From assembly GCA_020466095.1 (NCBI GenBank), contig CM035808.1, positions 35,667,502 through 35,731,501 on the forward strand: a stretch of 64,000 bases of DNA. Direction: 5' to 3'. A program made the position numbers and the translations under genes. This document shows, piece after piece, positions 34,884-61,150 of this stretch (position 1 is its first letter; each line of letters begins with the position of its first letter). The notes under the pieces are model-generated. The model was given only the letters and a program-made list of their open reading frames with translations, was not told the DNA's origin and did no database searches. The DNA comes from Chlorops oryzae. Taxonomy: Eukaryota > Arthropoda > Insecta > Diptera > Chloropidae.

Positions 34884-35385
34884 TAATTCATAATTGACAA
34901 ATCAATAGTAATATTCTTGCTTTCTAATTTAAGTACAACAATTCCAGCAAATTGTGTGTCTTTTGTGGATAGGGGTGGTTGTCCCGCATTGACTTATTAT
35001 AAAATTGGCCTCCTTATTTTTGAATGTCTTTAAAATAAGAAAAAAATGGAGAGAAGGGAGCTTCTCAAAATAGAGGTCATGTCATATTTAAAGAGGAGGA
35101 ACATCGTTTTTATGAATAAATTGGGGTGTTTCATTTCTTCTAAACACACTTTTCTCGATTTTGCACAATTTGCGGCAGGCGTCAACCAGTTGTTTGGGCT
35201 GGGGTTGCCTAGAATTAAATTTTATTTCGTACTTTTCTCGCCACTGTTGCAGCGATTTCATCATAGATTCAGCATATATCTATGCATTTAGCAGGCCCTA
35301 AATGCATTTAAATACACGGATAAATGCAGAAATTGGCTCTAAATCTAGATTTAGCTGCTAGTCTGAAATGCCTAAAATATGCCAT

Positions 35386-36391
35386 TCAGACAAGCATCGA
35401 AATCCCGGGATTTCGGCACTTGGATTTCATGAAATCCATATCGAAATCCAAGCGTTCACACGACAATATCGCCATTGAGAGGATTTGGTTTGACAGCCAT
35501 TCATCTGTTTGTAGTGTTGCCAATTGTATTGAAATTTCCTTAAAAATTTTTAGGGATTTTTTTAAACAAAAAATGACTTGTAGGGACAAAAGTACCGATT
35601 TCTTAAAATCGGAAAATGTACGGAATTTGTGATGTATTCCATAATATTTGATAAATTTTGTATAAATTTGGTTGTCATAAAATTAAAAAGATAAAATAAA
35701 AACTATGCCAATACTATATGTCATCGATGACATCACTGATGACATTGTCATGCAGGAGATAATTCTCCGCTGGGTATCGTTAAGCGTCGATAGTCTACAA
35801 ATTTGAAAATTGAAATAGTATTTGTATCGGCTTTTTTGAATAAATTGAAAACTGCTTTATTTACCGCTACAAGATAAGGCCTATTCTTTATTTTTAATGA
35901 AATCATTTTTACTTGAATCACAACGAAAAAACTTAATTTTTGAAAGAAACTTTTTATTTTTAAAAAAAAAGCAACATTTCAAATGAGTTTAGTATGATTC
36001 GGAGTTCCAGACTACCCTGAAAGATTCTCAAAAATATTAGCCTACCATATTCAAAAAATAACGATATTTGTGTTAGGGAAAAACGTAAGAATTGTGGGGA
36101 TTTTTATTTAGTTTGTAGGGAATTTTTCGTTTGCGTATGGCAGCATTGCCTGTTTGTTTACTTTGGTTTTTCCACAATTTGACATAAGTGTTGCAGCATT
36201 TCTTCGATACATATCGAAAAACACAGAGTTGCATTCAGTTTGTTCCGGATTTCTCTTGGGATTTCGTTGAAATCCAATTTCTGAGCGGGTTTCGTTTGAC
36301 ATTCATTTGTATGGGAAATCCGCTGGATTTTGACTGAATATCGGCTGAAATCCTCAAAAGTGGCGAAATCCCGGGATTTCGATGCCCTCTA
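35386..36391. mobile_element. hAT-like element with palindromic terminal block
   Basis: Left GCATCGAAATCCCGGGATTT and right AAATCCCGGGATTTCGATGC are inverted ends. The block CGAAATCCCGGGATTTCG is itself a palindrome. Flanks TATGCCAT and ATTGCCAT match at 6 of 8 bases. Subterminal GATTTC/GAAATC motifs are frequent. No transposase frame. Confidence 0.6.
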
Positions 36392-36840
36392 ATTGCCATA
36401 TAAGAAGCGAACTCAGAGTCGTCACAAAGGATACTAGCATGAGCCCCAGGGAGTCAAGATGAGATTAAAAAGCTCATGTTGACTGAGCTTTACTTGAGAA
36501 CTTGTTTGCAATATTCCACTGCATCGAAAGGCACCATCTATCTATCAATCGAACCAACTACTTCATTAAGTTAAGTCAGGTTATGACATGTCAAGAATAC
36601 CTGACCCTTAATACTTTTATTACTTTATTTTTTTTCTGTCGTACAATACAATTTTGGAGAATTTATGTTAATTGACAACTTTGGGCGAAATTTTCTCGTC
36701 GAATGCTCTCATGGAACAGAGTTTTTGGAAAAGGTTAATTTGAATTATTTTTTAAATAGAGCCGAATTTTTCAATTTCGCTCATTCAATCATTTTGGGAC
36801 TGTTGGTCAAGCCGAACGTTAAAAATAGCCGCAACTCTAA

Positions 36841-37262
36841 GGGTGGTAGTTACCAGACCGATTTAAGTAAATTCTTAGCTTTCGCTTAAATGTTCGTAGT
36901 TACCAAATCAATTAAACCTGGTTTATTACCCCATCGAAGCAGTCATAAATTTTAAGAATGAAAATGTTCGAAAATTCGAAGAGAGCAGAGAAAGCTAAAC
37001 AAAAAACATATGTTTAAAAATAATACAAACGAAATAAATGCTTTTGTTCAAATTTTAACGTTTTTCAATCGGCCTGCTAGTTCAAAGAGTGTTCGAAAAT
37101 AGCTTAAAACCATATGTTTTTGGATATAAATATAAAAATGTGGCAGCACATTTTCGAATATCGAATGCTCTAAATCCGGTTTAATTTGACTTGGTAACTA
37201 CCACTTTTAATTCGAAAGATTAAGATTTAGCCTTAGCTTAAACTTTTTGGTAACTACCACCT
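36841..37262. mobile_element. PIF/Harbinger-like element, copy B, with TAA duplication
   Basis: GGGTGGTAGTTACC at the left and GGTAACTACCACCT at the right, with TAA on both sides (36838-36840 and 37263-37265). Subterminal motifs TTCGAAAATTCGAA and TCGAATATCGAAT are shared with copy A at 5238-6145. Confidence 0.75.
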
Positions 37263-37509
37263 TAAATACCTACATATCTTCCATTTTCTATAATTAAAAA
37301 ATATATTTTAATTAAGTGTTCGAAAAGACGAAGTTATTATCAAGTCTTTTGTGAACCTCGACTCAAAATTTTTGTTAGGGTAATTTGCAGTGAAACGACT
37401 CTTTATACTGCCAGCACGATTTTGGGTTTTCGTTGAAGAATATAAAATTTTTAGTTTAAAAAAATGTATGGGACTCTCAAGGAACTCAAGGAAAATTTCA
37501 AAAATAGTA

Positions 37510-37715
37510 TGTATGCTGGAGTGGCTGCCACTTGGGCCGTATAACGGCCCATTGTGATAACACAAGGGGCTTTTCCTATGTTCTTGTGTGAGTGTATGTC
37601 TTTTTATGTGGTGTGCCCCAAAAAGCGATTATTTGAAGAACTGAAGCTAGGCTTGGAACATTACACTTCGATTTGCCTGTGCCGGGAATCGAACCTCGGA
37701 CCCTAGGACCACTTA
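37510..37715 (-). mobile_element. tRNA-derived SINE, second copy, 5'-truncated
   Basis: The minus strand carries the B-box block GAGGTTCGATTCCCGGCACA, then the body GTGTAATGTTCCAAGCCTAG and the 3' part CACAATGGGCCGTTATACGG, all matching the SINE at 19556-19803. The A-box half of the head is degraded or lost. Confidence 0.7.
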
Positions 37716-38259
37716 ACAATAGTAAGACATTTAAAAAACATTATTCCCTCTCGGAATTTCCATAAAAAGATAGTAGCGGCCGCTCTAGGTAGGTACACTG
37801 ACCTAACTTCAGAAATATTTCCGCTTGATTAAATGATTTTTTTTCAATTTTGTCGAACGAAGGAGACCATCAAACAGACATGGGCAGCAAACGACGCACA
37901 ACTAATATAATTATAAAAAAATATTAATGGTTTGGCTCTTTATATCACCACTAGACGGCGCTCAACTAAGACGATTTTAAGCAAAACTGCTTTAACAAAA
38001 TAATTCGCTCAAGTCGATTCACTAAAAATAATGTCAAAAATTTTCGTGAAATTACTTCAAGTTTAATTTTTTTACTTCTTCAATATATAAGTAATAAATA
38101 AAAAATATACTTTATGGCCAAGGGGCTTAATGTCATTCTGTGTTTTTGTTTTAAAAAACACAATTTTTTGGTTGGATATTCAAAAACTACAAACTTTATT
38201 GGAGTAAAAAAAAAAACGGAAAAACGGTTTTTTTTTATTCCAATTTTGAATACGTTATA

Positions 38260-38987
38260 CAGGGTGTTCTATACTGAATGGAACAAAAAAAGGGGGTGAT
38301 AGGGGGGGTCCAGACAGACCAAAAATCGTATGGCAGGGGGGGGGGGGTTGCAAATGCACCCCTGAAGAGTTACATGCAAAAAACAATATTTTGGTTTTTT
38401 CACTGGTGCTCTTCACTTACAGGCCGTAAATTCAAAATCACATATGACATGAAAAGCTTGGCGGTTTTCCGTTAACACTGCATATTACGATTTTAAATAA
38501 TTCAACTCCGTTTTCTCTTGTACTACCATCTTAGCCTAAAATAGTGTAACTTTGGCTTTTAAAGTGATTTAATTCAAACGAAATACGATCGGGCCTCTTT
38601 TTTTTCTCTTTTCGAAAACTTTGAGTTTTTCTCTTCAATTTGATACCATGGTTGCTAAAAAAAAGTTTCACAATCAATGCAATACTAAGGTTTGAAAATA
38701 ATTATTTTGTATTTTTGACTCCCAGAAATGTCATTTTAATCAAATTTATTGAGCACATTTTTAGGCAGCATGAGAAAAAGAAAAATCTAAGAAATTTAAA
38801 AATTTCTGAATAGTGTTTTAGTTTTACATATCCGCCTAAAAGTATGCTCACCAATTTAGTCGAATTCTTTCCGCTCCTCCAGCTCCTTACGAGTGCAAAA
38901 TGGACCCCCCTTTCTTTACAATTTTTTGCTTGTATGGGTTCCCCCTATCACCTCCTTTTTTTGATCCATTGAGTATGGAACACCCTG
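38260..38987. mobile_element. Tc1/mariner-type non-autonomous element with TA duplication
   Basis: CAGGGTGTTCTATACTGAAT at the left faces ATTGAGTATGGAACACCCTG at the right, with GGGGGTGATAGGGGG-type blocks just inside both ends. TA flanks both sides (38258-38259 and 38988-38989). The empty site in the neighbouring duplicate copy confirms the TA duplication. No transposase frame. Confidence 0.85.
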
Positions 38988-39217
38988 TATATTCTTCTAA
39001 TAAGTTGTGAAAAAATCAGGCTTCTATTGAACCAATTTAAAAAAAAATCATTTTTCCCAAAAGCGTTTTCCTTGATTTATGAAACACTTGTTTCAAGCTG
39101 TTTGGCAAGAAATTGCCAGAAATAAATTTTTTGCTTAATAGACTTTAGTTTGGTTGTTTTAACATTTTCAATGTATGAGAAGTATATTAAAAATATGCGT
39201 TTAGGCAAAGGAGCTTA

Positions 39218-39882
39218 TAGCTTGTTCTCACGGCGTTATGAAGCAAGTGCTTCGGCTTTCATTCTCGCTTCGCAGGCGAAGCAAGCTGCGAAGCAAGCGC
39301 TTCGCCATACAAATTTTTGACAGCCCGAAGCACTATCTCTACTTGCTTCAGTTCGAAGCAAGTAGCGAAGCAAGTTAAATTTAATATCAACCCTGCTTGT
39401 TATCGAAAATAATCGAAAATAGTGGGAAATAAATGACAGCAGAGAAAGAAAAATATACAAACCCGGGTAAAAAGATGCATTCTTTAAAAATATAGAAAGG
39501 GTCCTCATGCAACGCATTTACACCGTGTAAGCTGAGTGAAGTTCGTAAAACTGTCAAGTTTTGTATGCAATTTTGACAGTTTTACTTACATCACTCAGTT
39601 TACACGGTGTAAATGTGTTGCATGAGGACCCATATTATGCATAACAATTAACTTACACTTTATCTCCATTCCGCAACAACCAAAGCTTTTGCTCACGATA
39701 ATAAATAAAAACCAACACTCAAAACAAAGCAGTGCTGCCAACTGTTAGCAATAGAAAGTGAAAAATATATATGTATGTTGGCATCACTGGAACGAAGCAA
39801 GATTGCACCGTGAGAACGGGTAAATCTGCATCTCGCTTCAGATAACCGAAACACTTGCTTCATAACGCCGTGAGAACAGGCT
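39218..39882. mobile_element. Non-autonomous element with TTA duplication and GAAGCAAG repeats
   Basis: AGCTTGTTCTCACGGCGTTA at the left faces TAACGCCGTGAGAACAGGCT at the right. TTA flanks both sides (39215-39217 and 39883-39885), and joining the flanks restores the sequence of the empty paralogous site. Many GAAGCAAG/CTTGCTTC motifs lie near the left end. A second fold-back element is nested at 39499-39631. Confidence 0.8.
39499..39631. mobile_element. Nested fold-back miniature element
   Basis: GGGTCCTCATGCAACGCATT faces AATGTGTTGCATGAGGACCC, and pairing continues through ACACCGTGTAA, CTGAGTGA and AAAACTGTCAA to a small loop. The 133-bp unit is inserted in the element at 39218-39882. Confidence 0.8.
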
Positions 39883-40159
39883 TTAATATCATTTTGCTCT
39901 TCTGCTTGAAAAAAACACAATTTTTTTTTCATAGTAAAAAAAATTGAAACTTTAATGGAGTAAAAAAAAAAAAAAAATACGGAAAAACGGGTATATTTTA
40001 TTCCTATTTTTAATACCTTATATATTCCTCTAATATGTTATGAAAAAATCAGACTTCTATCGAACCAACAAATAAAGAAAAAGAAGATTTTAAAAATGTA
40101 TGTTTTCATGATTTATACTAAAGTTTTCTTTGTAAGTAAACATTCTTAAATTCAGCCAA

Positions 40160-43100
40160 AAAGTATGCTTTTGAATATTTATGAAATGTGCATGCATTTA
40201 TAAGTATTTACCTTCGTTGTTTTTCGTTGCAATTTTAGAAAAATGTGGCTGATTATTGAGCAAATTTAAGTCTTGCTTTATCTCTCTCGTTTATTTAACA
40301 GAACTGTCTGTGAAAAGACGCGAACGTGAAAACAGTAATAAAAATCTTACAAAATTAATGGAGGAAATTTTATTTTTTGATAAGATCGCATATGTATATG
40401 CTCTTCCCCCAATTTTTAAGAAATTTGTAGCAAAATATCCATTTTCATAGCCAAAAATAACTTTGGATGGTATGGTCGGTGGGTCGTGGGTGGGGTCAAT
40501 TTTGATGAAACTTAGAAATTTTCTTAATTAAGCCATATTAGGGACTTGTGCCAAATTTCATTGCCCTACGACACTTCTTTCTATTTTTGTCCATCGAATG
40601 TATGGGATCGAAGCACTGTGCGACGTCGGCAGTTTTCAGAAGTTTTTTAGAAAACGAAATGACGGAGAGATTTCTATTAGTACACAATATTGGTTTAAGG
40701 ACATCCAAAGCTCAACAAAGTTCCTCATACAGTTACATTTTGGGGAGAAACTCAAATTTAATTTGTCTCCATAAAATTAAAGAACGTGCATGTTCAGTCA
40801 TAGCATAATGTAAATGAGTTTATGCAATCTATATTATGCGCTATAATGTTGCTCACTCATGCAAGTTTCTATTTACCCACCATCCATTTCGTGCATGCAT
40901 GTATCCCAAATGCAATTCATTTTGGAAACAGGAAGTTGCATCAGTTTTGTTGGGCACGCGGCATGGTATTAAATAATCGTTAAGTCGGCGATGCTGGCAT
41001 CGGGGCGGTTCTGTGATGGTCAGTGCTAATACAACAGTGTTAAAATTATTCTAAAAACCCACACACATGCATATACATATATACTTACATACCCATGTAC
41101 TAAGAATACATACACAAGTGTAAACAAATATGCACACGCACACATGAAGCAGCGAAGCCGTGCACTTTGTAAGCATTAAAATTAATTAGATCGGAGGAAG
41201 CTATACCAACGCTGACCGCATGAATTAATTGATTCAAATCAATATTCTAAATTCGAGCTTCATTACACCGTTCCGCGCCTCGCCATGCAAGTCACAACAT
41301 ATTGAAAATGTATTCGTTAACCCAAAGCAAGGATCCGCACATAGCAACGACATGACCGCCAAAATGGTGTACCGAAAACTAATGCACGCGTGGCATCATG
41401 CGTTTTTTTTTTGTGATACATTTGACTATTTTTGTACATTTTGCGCTTCTCTTACATAAGTTTCTGTTTGTTTATGAGCATAGTGGAAGGGACATCTAGG
41501 ATTTTCACTGCCACGATTATATGACAAAGAGTATGCACGTTTTTGTAGCTAGATTTGGTTTGGTTGATTTGATATTTCCATTTCGCCAATATTCGGTAAT
41601 AATTCATTTTAAACCGATTAAGTTTGCTGGACGTGAGCGGGCATGCCTTCACAAATGCTGTGGCAAGTGGGGACAAAAATAAAAAAATCAACAGCTGCAG
41701 AGACATCAGAGCTCTCACACATATTCTGCCTGATCTTTCGGTGGCTAATTCCCGATTTCTATACACAATTTCTTTAGTTATTAGATAAGACAGGCGAGAC
41801 GAAAGGAAATTCCTTCTCTTCCTCTTAGCCATCTCGCCTACTTAGTCGAATTTTTGGAAAGAAAAATTTTTATTTGAAAATTGGGAATAAGTCTGCACCG
41901 AGGAATGCAAAGTGGTTTTAATGGAACCTTTCTCCAAGCATTCTTTTATAATAGAAACTATGCATGAAATATGGCAATAAAATGCTGAAATAACTTGAAC
42001 AGATTTACGATTTTTTAGTAGGAACTCTCCACTAATGAAGAGGTCAACTCACCAAAAAGGAGTACTCAGAGCTTACTTGGAATTTCACTAGTTAAAATGT
42101 AGTGTATTTTATGGCAATTGGCTAGACCTTGAGTAGCAGCTAGTGGTCTAGAAGAAGTGTAGTCAAATATTACATCAACTAGTACAAATGAGACAATTGA
42201 CCTTTAGCTTACCCCAGGAGATTTACTCATGGACCAGTTAAATGTGGGAGTGGTTGTTTGTCAATGACAGGCATTAATTGGTGGCTGTGGTATTTCTGTG
42301 GCTAGTCCGGGAGTAGTTGGAGAGGTAGAGTAGAGGAAGCATTACAGGATACTTCCGAGAAACTGAAATACCTTAAAAGCTTATGTTTTGAGGCAGTCAA
42401 AATAAAAGAAGATCTGAATAGGGAATTATGAGAATCTATGTAAGCTATGAATAAAGTCATAACGAACTTTGAATGGATTAGATATTTTTGTGTTTTTTTT
42501 TTTTTTGTATACGGTGTTCTTAGTCCTCTCCAAGTCTCTTAGGCTCCTTAATTCTTCCCCTTCTAAAAAGTTAACTTAAAAATACAATTCCTAATGTGTC
42601 GGCAATGTGTAAAAGCCCAGCCATGAACCAAACACACCAAATACGTATAGATATTATATATACAAAATAAAGCGATTGAAATAAAAAGTTAAAATTCCGA
42701 ATCATTCTATTACTTACACCATGGAGTTGAAAGACGCATACTCACTCTCTAGGCCTTTTTTTATTTTACCTTTTAATCTTTATGTGGGAGCTCCTAAATG
42801 AAATTATAAAGTGCACCATTTTTGTGATGACAACTCCTGCCTTAGAAATAATAATTATTTTATGCAATCAACACTTCTTGTTCCGCTTGATCATATGCGG
42901 TTGCCATAGCACGAAGAAATATAATTATCACATGCGATAAAAAATTCTTCGTGGGCTCAACGAGATGGCACTGAAAAGAGGCATCTTCAGGGCTGATGAG
43001 ATTGCTTGTGATAAAGATATGCGATTTACGAAAAGGATTCGGCTTTTGAAGAGCCTTGGAAACAATTAGATTTCATGTGATATTTCGAGGACCATCTGTA

Positions 43101-44290
43101 ACTGCTCCCTTTTTTTCATTGTTTTGTGAAGTCATAAGACCATTTGTCTCAAGTGGCTAACGAGAGTGAAGATGTGCGTTTCACTTAGCTACTTTTGAAG
43201 ACAAGTGCCAAGGTGCCAGCTTTCTCTTGACGACGTGTATTCTTATGGGGGAATGGATTATGTGCGTGCCATACCAAAAAAAAAAAAAAAAAAAAGGGTT
43301 ATGTGAAGCATACACGTCGGATGTTCACTGTAAATGAAGAAAATTATATAAGCGCCAAGTAATGTATAGAATTTTTAATTAGGCTTTTTATTGCTGCACT
43401 TGAGAAAGTTGAAAATAAAGTTAAAAAGATATGTGTCGTGAGTACGGGAAAGCATCTTAAGTTGAAAGCTCCTTAGAAGATATTCAAAAGAGCTTGTTGC
43501 TAGTATGAGGAATTATGTGATGGAAATTGCTCATTTGTAATGCGCAGCATAACTTTCAGCAATTTTAAGGCTTACATGTGTATAATTTTTTTATTTTTTC
43601 GTTTCTTGAACGGTGCGGCATTGTCTGGCAAGGAGTTTTGTTTAGGGCTTGTTTTCATAAAATGGATTAATTAAAATTTTACGCTATGCTGAGTTCCGTT
43701 TAAACGGGAAAAGGGGCGGAAGGATGTTGTCGGAAATGCTTGGAATGTTTTTCTTGAAATGCGATATTTTAAAATAATGTAATTTTCAATTTATTAGTCC
43801 TCCCTCATTCGTCTTGGACTATTGAGCTTTAACGAATAGAACGCGAAATCGCAGGAAAATCCATTCTCGGAAATCGTAGCCACTTATTTGGCTCACAGCT
43901 TCTACTCAATCCAATTTCGCACGAAATTCGGTGAGCTTCAACTTAATTGGTCACCGCAATGCAAAATAAATTGAGCAGAAAATTACTTCGCCTCGAAGTG
44001 AATCGTTGTCGGTGGTCTCCATTTTCTATACGAAAATTGCTATTTGGCCGTAATGACTTTTGGTTTCCACTTACCCAACCGTGACATCTACTCCGACATG
44101 TCCTTGGTGTTTCGTTGTTTGGATTTTCGAATCTATAGTTTTCATTTTGCTCTTGCTGACTTAAAGCTGAGAGTGTTTTAGTTACATTAGTTATATGATC
44201 AAATTTCTTATTTAAATTAAGTTCAGAGCTTAACATTTCCCTTGCTTGTAATAAATCTGTCGCAACTTCTTTGAGTTCTCAAAAAAAGGT
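40160..44290. other. Intergenic, no gene recognised
   Basis: Short open frames without domain or splice support, and a poly-A run near 43277-43295. A pair of CATA-type microsatellites lies near 41070-41130. No element ends were identified. Confidence 0.4.
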
Positions 44291-44291
44291 A

Positions 44292-44772
44292 CAGTATACG
44301 CCCGGAAAAGTTAATCCATTTGTCCCCAAACATCAAGTTTCCGAATATTTAAAATCTTTAAAAATAAAAAAATTGAAGGATATAAACGATTTATTTTCTA
44401 AACTATTCCCTCTTTTTGAAGCTAAAAAGCCATAACATTTAAAATTAACTTTTTAACCCTTTCGTGCCGGAGTTTTCTCGAAACATAGGCATTTTTTTGA
44501 AAAAACTGATTGCAGAAATGAATAAAGGAGCAACATATCATGCATACTCAAAAATTTCGAATGTTCTTCGGTTATCCTGGGATATATAATCCCAATAACA
44601 GTTTTAGATGGGACACATATGTATGTCCTAATAGAAAAAATCAAGGTGTAAATGAGTGGGATTGTCCCAGTAGGCGTGAAAGGGTTAAGGATTTCGATGA
44701 GAGCTAAATTTCGATTAAGTATTCCCACCAACTAACTTTTGTGAGACTTAGCTTTTCCAGGTGTATAAGGTA
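44292..44772. mobile_element. Possible inverted-repeat element
   Basis: TATACGCCCGGAAAAGTTAA at the left and TTAGCTTTTCCAGGTGTATA at the right are imperfect inverted repeats about 480 bp apart. The target site is not clear and there is no coding region. Confidence 0.4.
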
Positions 44773-44808
44773 ATTCTTTCAATCGAAAAATCTTTACGCT
44801 AGATACAT

Positions 44809-45053
44809 CGCACCCTTGCTACTAAATCGGCACAATTCAAAATTTCGCATTTCTCGAAAATCATTCAATCTCTCTTGAAACTAAGGAGAAATAAAGTTTT
44901 TTCGAAACTTATATTACTCTCAATCGACTGCTGCATCATTCAATATAAGCCTTGTTTCTCAAGGTCTTGGGTTTCATATAAAAAAATTCAATCGAACATA
45001 AAAAAATTTATTAAAAAAATTTTGAATTGTGCCGATTTATTAGCAAGGGTGCG
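44809..45053. mobile_element. Fold-back miniature element CGCACCCTTGCTA
   Basis: CGCACCCTTGCTACTAAATC faces GATTTATTAGCAAGGGTGCG, and pairing continues through GGCACAATTCAAAATTT. ACAT lies on both sides as a 4-bp direct repeat. Confidence 0.75.
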
Positions 45054-45894
45054 ACATGTTTATGCGTAAGAGCATGTCCTCTTGGGACTGTTTTGAATGA
45101 CCGCATTTAAAAATATTTTTATTTTCAATGACAAGGAGGGAGCTTCGTTGGTTCGGTATTCATTCTTACATCTCTTCCTTTCAGCTCAGTGCCTATTGTT
45201 TGATTTTACAATTAAAAAAAAAACTTACATGAGGGCAGTTTTACCTTTAGTAAAGTTTACCCGCAGGGCCCCATGATTCAAACCAAGTAGGGCACAGTCT
45301 GAAAAGTTTGATACACTACATGTTTTGTGGTGCTAATCTTCTATTTTATATAGCTTTTTGACACCTTGTTTTTCCACGAAATTCCTTAGATTGGTGAAGC
45401 TTAGAGATGAACTGCTTGCTTTTGTTAGGAAAAGCTGCTTTCACCATTTATAAACTGTATTCAAAGACCTCAGCGGCTCCATTCTCCATAGTTTTGCGAG
45501 TAACATAAAAATTTTGGACTACATCAAAGCTCTCACAAATTCGACAAGGGAAATAATTTCGCCTTGTTTTAGCGGCCTAAAAAAAAAATGTTCGTACCAC
45601 GGAGCATTCTATCACAGAATGATGAAAGGAATATGAGTAAATCGTATCGTTCTGATATAGACCGAGGAGGGATCGTCTGTAAAGTGAGTCCCTTTGGGCC
45701 TCGACTATTTACTTATGCTTTCTGGGGGACCCAGAATTTCTTCTCACTGCTTCATGATATTCCAAAAAGTGTTCAACCGCCTTCCACATTGGCCAACCTA
45801 ATAGAAATCTTAAAAGAAGTTTCCACAAAAGAAGACGAGACAACACAATGATTGCATACATTAATAATAGTTTTATTTTCACATCATTATACAT

Positions 45895-47127
45895 AAATAT
45901 TTATTTCTAGAGTTACCGTTTAAGGTTAAACTGCACTTAAGTTTATATTTGCACACACCCGGCTAAATAGTTAGTTGAATCGTTCAGAGCGATTTCATGA
46001 GATACATTCAAAGATCTTTTTATGTAGTTAGTTTTTTTTTTTTTACTTTGCTAAGATAAAATAACGAAATCTACGGACTGAATTAAATGATGTCGTTTCT
46101 TTTTTTTATTTACAAATTTAACTACACTCATCACGAAATTGGGATGTACATATTTTTCCTGTATTTTGTGCTAAGTTTATAAATTACAATAACAAAATGT
46201 ATTGGATGAAATATAATATATGTATATCTTATAAGAATTTCTCCAATTGTTTTCACAAACAACTTACATCTAACATGTTATAACACTTATGCAAAGATTT
46301 TGGATATGAGTTTTGGGGGATGAAAAACAAAGAAAGAGGAATGGGGTATAAAAGTTTCAACACCGTTGCAGGTTATTTATTTCCATAGGCTTGATAGATT
46401 CAAGTTAAGTGAGATCATCGGCAGCCACCCTTGATTGCCTCCCTCAGAGACAAAAAAAAAAAAAACAAAATTACTAAAAGTGGGTTGAAGAGTGTAAGTG
46501 GGATTCGTACAGTAGTTAGATTCATAGTTCAGTAGGACTGTGAAACGATAGGAACTTAGATGCGCTCAATAGTAAGTAAAGGACTTTACGGACACACATA
46601 TGCTTGAATTGCCTATAAATACTCTTATCTACTTACGTTCGTATCTGAAGAAAGTTACATTTACCATTACTATTACTATATAGTACAAAAAGATACAAAC
46701 AAACAAAAAAGAAACAGCCTTAAATTAGCTAGTTCAATAAGTTCAAAAGAAATTCACTAAAACGCTCAAACAAATTGGACTAGATCTCTAGATCGACGGA
46801 TTATTACATTCACGTTAGAAGATTTTGTTCACAAAAGAAATTGCTGATTAAAAATCGTAGATTTACACCAAATATCAAGTAACATATATACACATAGTTG
46901 TATTCTTATTATTTTTTTTTTTTTGGTTGATTTTGCTTAATTGCACATCTGGAAATTCGCTTTGTTGATACGTTATGGTGTTCGACTCGTCTGTAGCACT
47001 AACCAAGCCAATGGCTCCCGTCCAGCAGCGCGTTGCTCTCACTGTTGTGGTTCGATATTGGTACGCTGCTGCCTTCGAAGTTGTCATTGCACTATAGCAC
47101 CGCTGAGCCGCACCATAACACCTGACC
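45895..47127 (-). other. Probable 3' UTR of the right-hand Runx gene
   Basis: Non-coding sequence following the stop on the minus strand. Minus-strand AATAAA signals occur at 46381-46376, 46110-46105 and 45905-45900. The cleavage site in use cannot be chosen from sequence. Confidence 0.4.
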
Positions 47128-60796
<13,669 letters not shown>

Positions 60797-60863
60797 CTGT
60801 AAGCCAAACACACAAAGAAAAAGGAATTTTATTAAGATACTGAGCTATGTGAACTATGATGAC

Positions 60864-61106
60864 CAGGGCTCCTATTTTATCGACTTTTATAAATTTAAAG
60901 CATACTTTATGGAGTAAAAATTTTGTTCAACTCACATAAAGTTAATATTCAAATCGATTTTTAACTTCAATATGAATTCGTTTGAAGTTAGAAAAGCGGT
61001 TTGAACTTCAAATTCGCTAAAATTGTTCGCAAAGTGTTGGTAAGAAAACATTTTGCCCTATAAAGTATGCTTTAAATTTATAAAAGTCAACAAGTTCCGA
61101 GCCCTG
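60864..61106. mobile_element. hAT-like miniature element, copy 2 (upstream of Runx exon 1)
   Basis: CAGGGCTCCTATTTTATCGA at the left and GAGCCCTG at the right, with TATAAATTTAAAGCATACTT facing AAGTATGCTTTAAATTTATA. Flanks ATGATGAC and GTGATGAA match at 6 of 8 bases. Same family as 53069-53306, and better preserved at its ends. Confidence 0.75.
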
Positions 61107-61150
61107 GTGATGAATATAAAACCAAAAAATTTTATTATAACATACACATA

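Larger units (their letters stand above)
38050..40150. repeat. Diverged tandem duplication, each copy carrying a different transposon
   Basis: Copy 1 (about 38050-38259 plus 38988-39130) and copy 2 (about 39140-39217 plus 39883-40150) align through GGGGCTTAATGTCATT / GAGCTTA..ATATCATT, GGAGTAAAAAAAAAAA, ACGGAAAAACGG and GTGAAAAAATCAGGCTTCTA / ATGAAAAAATCAGACTTCTA. An element at 38260-38987 interrupts copy 1 and one at 39218-39882 interrupts copy 2. Confidence 0.7.

Noticed and set aside
45588..45851. 87-codon plus-strand open frame
   Set aside because: No recognisable domain, no flanking splice or promoter signals, and it lies next to the 3' UTR of the minus-strand Runx gene.
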